Assembly: GCF_003336705.1 (NCBI RefSeq)
Contig: NZ_QMDL01000002.1
Coordinates: 1-64,000, forward strand
Reading direction: 5' to 3'
DNA length: 64,000 nt
DNA from: Marinobacter litoralis
GTDB lineage: Bacteria > Pseudomonadota > Gammaproteobacteria > Pseudomonadales > Oleiphilaceae
Below are positions 57,188-64,000 of the stretch, piece after piece (within the stretch, counting starts at the first letter, position 1; each line of letters opens with the position of its first letter). The notes under the pieces are model-generated. The model saw only the letters and a list, made by a program, of their open reading frames with translations. It did no database searches and had not been told where the DNA came from. Position numbers and translations under genes: made by a program.

Positions 57188-57811
57188 TTACCCCTGAAAC
57201 GGTGCCGGGTCACCTTTACCGACCCGAGTCACCTCAGGCACATCGCCGGTAAAGTTCACCACAGTTGTGGCTTCCATACCGCAGAACCCGCCATCGATGA
57301 TCAGATCCAACTCCTTCTCCAACGCGTCTCGGATATCCTCGGGATCGGTCATGGGCTCGGTTTCATCCGGCAACATCAGCGTGCTGCTCATGATGGGCTC
57401 ACCCAGCTCACCCAGCAATTCCCGCACAATGGCGTTGTCGGGCACACGAACACCAATGGTACGGCGCTTGGGGTGCAACAAACGGCGAGGCACTTCACTG
57501 GTGGCATCCAAAATGAAGGTATAAGCCCCTGGGGTGAAGGTTTTCAGGAGTCGATATTGGGTGTTATCGACTTTGGCGTACACGCCGATGTCAGAGAGAT
57601 CACGGCACACCAAGGTGAAGTTGTGTTTGTCGTCCAACTTGCGAATGCGCTTGATTCGGTCAGCAGCTTGCTTGTCGCCCAGATGGCACCCCAGCGCATA
57701 GCCAGAGTCGGTCGGGTACGCAATCACGCCACCGCTACGGATGATATCCACTGCCTGCTTGATCAAACGCTTTTGTGGGTTCTCAGGATGAATCTGAAAA
57801 AACTGGCTCAT
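57188..57811 (-). CDS. yciO: YciO/YrdC/Sua5 family protein
   Basis: 207 residues of the threonylcarbamoyl-AMP synthase superfamily. Motifs: GGVIAYPTDSGYALGC, the RNA/nucleotide-binding KRIRKLDDKHNFTLVC and HPKRRTIGVRVPDN. The KRxR...K-type and SxTL (SSTLMLPD) residues are kept. The pattern fits the YciO branch more than TsaC. YciO's contribution to the tRNA t6A modification is minor in E. coli. The start overlaps the bolA stop by 4 bp. Confidence 0.88.
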   Translation of the reverse strand: MSQFFQIHPENPQKRLIKQAVDIIRSGGVIAYPTDSGYALGCHLGDKQAADRIKRIRKLDDKHNFTLVCRDLSDIGVYAKVDNTQYRLLKTFTPGAYTFILDATSEVPRRLLHPKRRTIGVRVPDNAIVRELLGELGEPIMSSTLMLPDETEPMTDPEDIRDALEKELDLIIDGGFCGMEATTVVNFTGDVPEVTRVGKGDPAPFQG

Positions 57812-58164
57812 GAATTAACTCCCTGTTTCAACTTAGCGGCCATTGAGGCATCCCCCTTGGAACCGCCCATGCAATTTGGCGAATCGGGTGCTGCCTGCCC
57901 GTTTTTCGCCCACTCCTCTGGCGTATACAAGTGCAGCGCCAAGGCATGTACCGACCCGGCAAGCTCTTCGGCCAGCACTTTATAAATCAACTGGTGACGC
58001 TTCACTTTCATAACCCCGTTAAACGCGCCGGAAACCAGGGTTACCTTAAAGTGCGTTTCGGAATTCGGCGGCACCGAATGCATATGGCTCTCGTTTTCCA
58101 CCATCAGGTGCTGCGCTTCGAATGCGTTAGCAAGCTTGGCTTCAATGGTATTCTGAACTTGCAT
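57808..58164 (-). CDS. bolA: BolA family protein
   Basis: 118 residues; a class II KH-like fold with the conserved stretch FKVTLVSGAFNGVMKVKRHQLIYKVLAEEL and the C-terminal histidine region VHALALHLYTPEEW. BolA proteins bind glutaredoxins/Fe-S and influence envelope and stress genes. ATG 58164 has GGAGGG nine bases upstream; a GTG six bases earlier is too close to it. Forms an operon with yciO by ATGA overlap. Confidence 0.92.
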   Translation of the reverse strand: MQVQNTIEAKLANAFEAQHLMVENESHMHSVPPNSETHFKVTLVSGAFNGVMKVKRHQLIYKVLAEELAGSVHALALHLYTPEEWAKNGQAAPDSPNCMGGSKGDASMAAKLKQGVNS

Positions 58165-58284
58165 AGTCACTTACCCTCCAATCTATATAACCCCAGTCTA
58201 CTACACAAAGCGTGGTAGCTCAGAGCCTTGACACCAAGGAGCGAAAGGGCCACATTCCGGTGCCATTTATAGAACCCGAATACC

Positions 58285-60456
58285 ATGCACCTGTATATAG
58301 CTGAAAAACCCAGTTTGGCACGCGCCATTGCCGCCGCCCTGCCCGGTCCCTACCAAAAAGGCCAGGGTTGGATTCGTTGTGGCGAAGGGCATAGCGCGGT
58401 CACCGTCAGTTGGTGCATTGGGCATTTACTGGAACCTGCGGAACCCGCCAGTTACAACCCGGCCTGGAAGCGGTGGCGCCTCGAAGATTTACCGATGTTT
58501 CCGGATCAATGGCAATTGATCCCGAAAGACAGCGTTAAACAACAGTTCAAGGTTCTTGAATCGCTCATTAGAAAGGCCGAGCTGATTACCCATGCTGGCG
58601 ATCCGGACCGGGAAGGTCAGTTGCTGGTGGATGAAGTCATTCGCTTTGTCGGCTCTAAAGCCCCCGTCAAACGGGTTTTGATTAACGACCTCACCCCCAA
58701 TGCGGTTGCCCGGGCGATTTCGAGCCCGAAAGAGAACAGCGAATTCCGAAGCTTGTCCCACTCGGCCCTAGCCCGTCAGAGAGCGGATTGGCTATACGGT
58801 ATCAACCTCACCCGGTTTTATACGCTCACGTACCAACAACAAGGTGAGCAAGGTGTCTATTCGGTTGGCCGTGTACAAACACCGGTTCTGGGCTTGGTGG
58901 TCGAACGGGACAATGCCATCGAACACTTCGAACCCAAACCCTGGTTTCGCATCGAAGGCGTGTTCCAGGCGGCGGAGGAAGAAGCGGACCAGCGCCCGTT
59001 TACCGCCCGCTGGCTCCCCGGTGATCAATTCCAGGATCACTTGGATGAAGAAGGCCGCCTGCTCAACCGCGACATCGCGAACGAGGTTGCAAATACGGTG
59101 CACGGCCGGCCCGGGCGAATAATTGAATCCCGCTTCCGTGACCGGCCAGAGCCACCGCCCCTGCCGCTGTCGCTCTCGGCACTGCAAATTGAAGCCGGCC
59201 GACTGTTCCGGATGGGCGCAAAAGACGTGCTGGATACCGCCCAGAACCTTTACGAACGCCATCAACTCATTACGTATCCGCGATCGGATTCACGCTACTT
59301 GCCGGAAGAGCATTTCAATCAACGCGAGCAAGTCATCCGAGCTATTGGGCGGGCTGCGCCCGATCTGGCGCCCCATACCGAACAACTGGACAGCAGCCGA
59401 CGATCGGCCGCCTGGAATGATAAGAAAGTCGATGCTCACCACGCGATCATTCCCACTGTACGGCCCTCCGCGAGCGGCAAGCTTAACGCGGCAGAGCAGA
59501 AAATCTATGGCCTGATCAGCCGCTACTACCTGATGCAATTCTGCCAAGACGCAGTGCATCGGGAAGGCCGGCTCACCGTTCAAGTGCAAGAACACAAATT
59601 CCGCGCCACGGAAACCGCAGTGCTCAGCCCCGGCTGGAAAACGCTCGAGCTGAAGCTCAAAGAGAAGAACGGTGAACCTCAGAAGGCTCCATTGCCCCGA
59701 CTCGAGCATGACGATCCGACCATCTGCAGCCAGGCCGAGGTGAAGGAACGGAAAACCCAACCACCTCAGCACTTCACAGACGCCACGCTGCTCTCCGCAA
59801 TGACCAACATTGCGCGTTTTGTGGCCGATGCAGAACTTCGTAAAACATTGAGAGAAACCGACGGACTCGGCACCGAAGCAACCCGAGCGGCAATCATCGA
59901 TACCCTATTCAGGCGTGATTATCTGCTGCGGGAAAAGCGGTTTATTCGGGCCACCGACAAAGGCAAAGCATTAATTGCCGCCCTACCGGATTCAGCACGC
60001 ACGCCGGACCGAACCGCAGTGTGGGAAGCCACGCTGGAAGGCATTCGCCGCGGTGAAGACGACCCCAGAGCTTTCCTTGAGTCCCTGAAAAACGAAATAC
60101 GGGGTTTCATTGAACAACTGGACACTCCCAAAGGCCTGCCCCACGGCGAAGCCAGCATTCATTGCCCGAAATGCCGAACGCCGATGGTGCAACGTGAGGG
60201 TAAATTCGGGCCATTCTACGCCTGCACCCGTTACCCCAAATGCACGGGTACGCGCCCTATGGAAGACAGCCAACCTCAGGACGGCACCAGCCAGAAACCG
60301 GTGCCTTGCCCGCACTGTTTTTCGCCATTGGTACGCCGCCAAAGCAAAAAAGGCTGGTTCTGGGGCTGCAGTAATTTCCCTGCCTGCCGACAAACAGTTA
60401 ATGACGACAATGGAAAGCCCGCTTTAGTGTTACGGAATAGTACATATCGTCACTGA
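58285..60456 (+). CDS. topB: DNA topoisomerase III
   Basis: Type IA topoisomerase of 723 residues. N-terminal TOPRIM (MHLYIAEKPSLARAIAAAL; DPDREGQLL), catalytic tyrosine Y331 in LITYPRSDSRYLP, and the SVGRVQTPVLGLVVERD motif. The C terminus has two zinc-ribbon repeats (CPKC...CTRYPKC and CPHC...CSNFPAC). It decatenates DNA and resolves recombination intermediates. Single gene, divergent from bolA. Confidence 0.96.
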   Translation: MHLYIAEKPSLARAIAAALPGPYQKGQGWIRCGEGHSAVTVSWCIGHLLEPAEPASYNPAWKRWRLEDLPMFPDQWQLIPKDSVKQQFKVLESLIRKAELITHAGDPDREGQLLVDEVIRFVGSKAPVKRVLINDLTPNAVARAISSPKENSEFRSLSHSALARQRADWLYGINLTRFYTLTYQQQGEQGVYSVGRVQTPVLGLVVERDNAIEHFEPKPWFRIEGVFQAAEEEADQRPFTARWLPGDQFQDHLDEEGRLLNRDIANEVANTVHGRPGRIIESRFRDRPEPPPLPLSLSALQIEAGRLFRMGAKDVLDTAQNLYERHQLITYPRSDSRYLPEEHFNQREQVIRAIGRAAPDLAPHTEQLDSSRRSAAWNDKKVDAHHAIIPTVRPSASGKLNAAEQKIYGLISRYYLMQFCQDAVHREGRLTVQVQEHKFRATETAVLSPGWKTLELKLKEKNGEPQKAPLPRLEHDDPTICSQAEVKERKTQPPQHFTDATLLSAMTNIARFVADAELRKTLRETDGLGTEATRAAIIDTLFRRDYLLREKRFIRATDKGKALIAALPDSARTPDRTAVWEATLEGIRRGEDDPRAFLESLKNEIRGFIEQLDTPKGLPHGEASIHCPKCRTPMVQREGKFGPFYACTRYPKCTGTRPMEDSQPQDGTSQKPVPCPHCFSPLVRRQSKKGWFWGCSNFPACRQTVNDDNGKPALVLRNSTYRH

Positions 60457-60561
60457 AACACTGCATTTTTTCTGGGATAATTGTCGTTGCTGCAGAGTTC
60501 ACCATTTCTTCATTCTGCAAAAAGTGACCCGCACCAAGTATCACCACAGAGGCCAAGCTCA

Positions 60562-61290
60562 ATGCGCATTGCTCTGCTTGAAGATGAATTTGAACAAGCG
60601 CAAAACATTCAAGCAATACTGTCTGACAAAGGGCACGAATGCGATAGCTTTGCTACCGGTCAATCCTTCCTAAGCGCCGTATTACACCGCAGCTACGACC
60701 TGATCATTTTGGATTGGCAGATACCGGACATGACGGGCATCGACGTGTTGAAAAGTGTGCGCACCCACCTCGACTGGGCCATTCCGGCGATTTTCCTGAC
60801 CCAGCACGATAGCGAAAGCGATATTGTTTGTGCGCTCGATGCCGGTGCAGACGATTTCTTGGCAAAGCCAGCACGCGCCGCAGAACTGATCGCTCGACTG
60901 AACGCTCTGGCTCGCCGCAGCAACCCCGAAAGCGAGAAAGAGTTGCTGGTTTTCGGCCCTTTTGAAGTCGATATGAATCAGCGCAGCATTCGACTGCACG
61001 GCGAACTCCTGAGCCTGACCGACAAAGATTTCGACCTGACACTGTTCCTTTTCCAAAATCAGGGCCGCCTGCTCACGCGAGACGTTCTTCTGGAACGTGT
61101 CTGGGGCGTGGCACGAGACATCAACACTCGCACCGTCGACACCCACATTAGCCGACTCCGCCGCCGGCTGGGGCTTAATCCGGACAATGGCTTTCGGATT
61201 AAAACCATCTATCAGCGGGGTTATCGCCTGGAAGCCGTTCAACCAACCGTAACAACGGCGCCTGCAAGTGACCTTACATCCCATGCCTGA
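60562..61290 (+). CDS. OmpR/PhoB-type response regulator
   Basis: 243 residues: receiver domain with phospho-acceptor D51 (LIILDWQIPD) and lysine K102 (LAKPARAAEL), then a C-terminal winged helix (FGPFEVDMNQRSIRLHG ... RTVDTHISRLRRRLGLNPD). The frame opens at 60481; the ATG at 60562 after GAGG is the start of the receiver. It is followed, with an 8-bp overlap, by a FecR/LysM protein and then a membrane sensor, which is probably its cognate kinase. Confidence 0.92.
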   Translation: MRIALLEDEFEQAQNIQAILSDKGHECDSFATGQSFLSAVLHRSYDLIILDWQIPDMTGIDVLKSVRTHLDWAIPAIFLTQHDSESDIVCALDAGADDFLAKPARAAELIARLNALARRSNPESEKELLVFGPFEVDMNQRSIRLHGELLSLTDKDFDLTLFLFQNQGRLLTRDVLLERVWGVARDINTRTVDTHISRLRRRLGLNPDNGFRIKTIYQRGYRLEAVQPTVTTAPASDLTSHA

Positions 61291-62926
61291 GCAGATCAGA
61301 CCTACTGTGCGCAACATCCCGATCTATTTGATCGCACTTGTGATGACCCTCGTGCCTGGCCTCGCCGCGGCCGGATGGTCAGTTGCTCAGGGTTCAGCGC
61401 CTGCGTCTTCCTATTCTGCCGAATCAACGCCGGAATGGATCTATACACTCCAAAAGAATGACTCGTTGGCCAGCATTTCCGAGTCGTTGCTGCAAAACGC
61501 CAACGACGGCCACCGGCTGCTTGCCCACAACGGATTGCCCAGCAACACGAGCCTCAAGGCGGGGCAATCACTCCGTATTCCGATTGCCTGGCTAAAACGT
61601 CAACCCGAGCGTGCCCGGGTATCGTCCGTCAGCGGCAACGTTCAGCACATCTCGGGGGCTGATGGTCGTAAGACCGCGTTGACCAAACAGTCTTTGATTC
61701 GAGTCGGTGACGAGCTTTTGTTGGGTGCAGGTTCTGCCACCCTCACTCTGGCCGACGGCTCTGAATTACGGGTTTCGCCTAACTCTCGGCTAATGTTCAA
61801 CCGTCTGACCCAGTACGGCAAAACCGGCATGGTTGACACCCGGCTTCGGCTTCACAAAGGTGAAGTGCATTCCCGTGTGAAACCCCTTCGTGAAAGCGGC
61901 TCCCGGTTCGAGATCACAACGCCATCTGCAATAGCAGCCGTGCGTGGCACCTCGTTTACTCTGCAGGCCAATGCCAACGGCAGCAGCATCCAAGTGCAGC
62001 AGGGAGCTGTTGATTTTGGTCGCCCCGGCAAATCACAACGAATTCCCGCAGGTTATGGCGCAAGTGTTGCCACGACCGGCTCAGAACGTCTCCGTATCCG
62101 GCAGCTACCACCTGCCCCCGAGATCAACCCGGTTGAACAGGTGGTCAGCCAGTTACCGCTGGAGCTGTCATGGAAAACAACGCCCGCGTCCGCTCATCGA
62201 ATAGACATCTTTGAAACGTCATCAGGTGGATGGGTACAAAGCCGTAGTGTCAGCAGCAGTCAATTCCCGATCGACCAACTCGACAACGGCCAATATGAAA
62301 TCCATGTCGCCGCTCTTGATCGTCGGGGCATTGCCGGATTACCTTCGGTTATTCCTATCGAAGTGGAGCTGCAGGCCAAGACGCCTAACCTGCTCAGTCC
62401 TGCGCACGATACCAGTGTCGATGATGACATGCCGGAGTTTCGTTGGCAGCTGAACGGCTCAAACGAAGTGGCTCGTGTCGAGATTTCACAAGACGAAACG
62501 TTCGAGAACCTGGTTAGCACCAGTGAATGGGCTCCGGAAAGTCGAGCGCTTCCCTCGCGGGCTCTAAGCCCCGGCACCTATTTCTGGCGGGTAACAACCG
62601 AAGCGGGCGGAACATCATTCGCAGCCTCCGAGGCCCGAAAACTCACCGTGAACGGCAGCCTGCCACCGGTTCGGATTATCAACATCAACTATCTGGACAG
62701 TCAGGTCCGGGTATTTTGGGAGCAGGCAGATTCTGCCCAAAAATATCGATTGCAGCTTTCTGAAGAGCCAAGCTTCCAGAACATTATCAAAGAAGCCGAC
62801 GTACCAGACACCGCAGCCTCTTTGCGCCTGATTCCCGGACGCCGGTATTTTGTACGCGTGAAAGCGGTCTCACAGGGGCCGATAGCCAGCCGCTGGGGCC
62901 CCGGCCGCGAGCTGTATCTCGACTAA
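61283..62926 (+). CDS. Exported FecR/LysM domain protein with fibronectin-like repeats
   Basis: About 547 residues. N-terminal signal segment (about 12-32), LysM-like peptidoglycan-binding motif (YTLQKNDSLASISESLL, about 53-100), FecR-type domain (about 115-250; ITTPSAIAAVRGTSFTLQ), and a C-terminal half with two or three fibronectin-III-like repeats (ending YFVRVKAVSQGPIASRWG). It probably sits in the periplasm and feeds an envelope signal to the adjacent sensor. Start ATG 61283 or GTG 61268; both overlap the regulator gene. Confidence 0.85.
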   Translation: MPEQIRPTVRNIPIYLIALVMTLVPGLAAAGWSVAQGSAPASSYSAESTPEWIYTLQKNDSLASISESLLQNANDGHRLLAHNGLPSNTSLKAGQSLRIPIAWLKRQPERARVSSVSGNVQHISGADGRKTALTKQSLIRVGDELLLGAGSATLTLADGSELRVSPNSRLMFNRLTQYGKTGMVDTRLRLHKGEVHSRVKPLRESGSRFEITTPSAIAAVRGTSFTLQANANGSSIQVQQGAVDFGRPGKSQRIPAGYGASVATTGSERLRIRQLPPAPEINPVEQVVSQLPLELSWKTTPASAHRIDIFETSSGGWVQSRSVSSSQFPIDQLDNGQYEIHVAALDRRGIAGLPSVIPIEVELQAKTPNLLSPAHDTSVDDDMPEFRWQLNGSNEVARVEISQDETFENLVSTSEWAPESRALPSRALSPGTYFWRVTTEAGGTSFAASEARKLTVNGSLPPVRIININYLDSQVRVFWEQADSAQKYRLQLSEEPSFQNIIKEADVPDTAASLRLIPGRRYFVRVKAVSQGPIASRWGPGRELYLD

Positions 62927-62958
62927 TCACCGAATGAACATGCAATAGCACGAGACCC

Positions 62959-64000
62959 ATGACCAAGGACTGGCTTACCATAAAAAACGCGCCGTGGGCT
63001 TTGGGCCTTCTGTTGTTCCTGAGTTTGTTTCTATCTCAGGGCAGCGGGTTACCCGATCGTCTCGAGCAATGGCTTTACGATCTCACAATCAGCACATGGC
63101 CAGCACTGGTAAACGATCAGGTTGCAGTGCTCGCTATTGGGGAGTGGGCCAGCATCACCCTCAGCGTTCTGGTGCTGGTCGTTCTGGCTATTCTGCTCCC
63201 GCGGCTCACGCCCACTTATACGTTGATTGCCTGTGTGGCGATGTGTAGCTTCATGGTCGCAGGCTATCTCCTGCTGCTGTTTTATCTGCGTATTCAGCTA
63301 CCCATTATCAACACCTTGCTGTTGATACTCGTTGCGGTCCCCATCGCGACCGGATACCGGCTTGCCATGACCAATCGCTTTTTGAACCAACAATTGGACG
63401 ATATGGCGAGCACGCCTCACCTGTCACTGCCGCAACCGGCAAAACGGCAACCCGCTCAATTACTGGAACATTTCCAAGCGTTTCTTGAGCCCGAAGGTTG
63501 GTTGCTGTGCGAAAACGGTGAACTGCTTCAGATTCATGGCATGACCATGGCGCAAGCCCCCCATTTACCCGAAGCTGGCCAGTGGGTTCATCAGCTGAAT
63601 CAAAGCTGGCTAAAGCTCGAACGGGGTAGCTCGACTTATGTGCTAGGACTGACCTTGAAAAACGATCTGAGCCGTGAGGTGACCCAACAATATTTACGCC
63701 GCCTCGAGCTGGAAACAGATACAACCGCCGCTACCGTCCAGTATTCCGCTCAGGCGTTCTCGCCTCGTTTGGAGAAAGTGCAACTGGCAAACAAACGGCT
63801 TGGCCAGATGCAGTCTTTTATTCAACACAGTTTCGAGCATATGCCAGACGGTATCATCGTGACCGATGAACTGGCCGTGATCCGGTTTGCCAACCGCCAT
63901 ATTGAAAATTGGTTTCGTGAACCGATGCCAAGCCTCAGCGGCATGCCTTTGATCAAATTGCTTCAGGGCCACGACCCGCAGGAAAATCCGCCTTGGCACG
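62959..64000 (+). CDS. Membrane sensor protein with CHASE2-like remnant and PAS domain, probably a histidine kinase (3' end beyond the window)
   Basis: Reads open from ATG 62959 to the window edge (347 codons). A first TM helix (about 12-28) is followed by LEQWLYDLTIS and VNDQVAVLAIGEWAS, which resemble the start of a CHASE2 domain. The frame then goes straight into three TM helices (about 70-145) without the usual 200-250-residue sensor body. A cytoplasmic linker and a PAS domain (MPDGIIVTDELAVIRFANRH, about 294-345) follow. The kinase part must lie outside, so the kinase call is inference from the regulator-FecR-sensor order. Confidence 0.75.
   Translation, partial: MTKDWLTIKNAPWALGLLLFLSLFLSQGSGLPDRLEQWLYDLTISTWPALVNDQVAVLAIGEWASITLSVLVLVVLAILLPRLTPTYTLIACVAMCSFMVAGYLLLLFYLRIQLPIINTLLLILVAVPIATGYRLAMTNRFLNQQLDDMASTPHLSLPQPAKRQPAQLLEHFQAFLEPEGWLLCENGELLQIHGMTMAQAPHLPEAGQWVHQLNQSWLKLERGSSTYVLGLTLKNDLSREVTQQYLRRLELETDTTAATVQYSAQAFSPRLEKVQLANKRLGQMQSFIQHSFEHMPDGIIVTDELAVIRFANRHIENWFREPMPSLSGMPLIKLLQGHDPQENPPWH

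Noticed and set aside
1-64000. CRISPR arrays, insertion sequences, prophage genes
   Set aside because: No regularly spaced direct repeats, transposase, integrase or phage structural gene was seen on either strand.

Overview
The window looks like chromosome of a marine gammaproteobacterium of the genus Marinobacter. The strongest clue is the 661-residue protein at 33564-35549, which matches in length and motifs the two-domain fatty acyl-CoA reductase I know from Marinobacter. Gene order also follows the Pseudomonas/Marinobacter pattern: mtnA-mtaD-ubiG-mupP-yciK and motY-pyrC-rnt. No transposase, integrase, prophage or CRISPR array was seen.

Left part (1-35.5 kb) is mostly core genome. Two tandem rRNA-type promoters fire leftward out of the window at its left end. 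Then come purT with a small nudix/carbonic-anhydrase operon, purL, mltF, recX, a DUF349 coiled-coil protein, a thiolase/FadB-type beta-oxidation pair, the Prc protease with an XRE-like protein, methylthioadenosine salvage (mtnA, mtaD), ubiG-mupP-yciK, yaaA, rdgC, a PatZ-type acyl-CoA synthetase/acetyltransferase facing a histone-deacetylase-family enzyme, motY, pyrC, rnt and the fatty acyl-CoA reductase.

Middle part (35.9-46 kb): a small unknown protein, a secreted M16 peptidase and a tRNA-Arg(CCT). After the tRNA comes an accessory catabolic cluster: TRAP transporter dctPQM, an asparaginase, a tartrate/D-malate-type dehydrogenase, a GntR/FCD regulator and an AllA-like ureidoglycolate lyase. 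Two candidate operators precede dctP; one of them resembles a dyad upstream of the fatty acyl-CoA reductase. The substrate is unknown.

Right part (46-64 kb): an orphan PEP-CTERM protein, then the most interesting locus. This is a five-gene, leftward, overlapping operon (53922 to 47139) encoding a TOPRIM protein, an SMC-like ATPase, a kleisin-like protein and a small MksE-like protein, that is, a Wadjet/MksBEFG-like system in the order D-C-A-B. It ends with an unrecognised membrane protein whose start lies inside jetB. Beyond it are a metallo-beta-lactamase-fold hydrolase, a chemoreceptor with a periplasmic CxxCH haem motif, an unknown gene behind a good sigma-54 promoter, yciO-bolA, topB, and a signalling cluster (OmpR-type regulator, LysM/FecR surface protein, and a membrane PAS sensor with a curtailed CHASE2-like region) that runs off the right edge.
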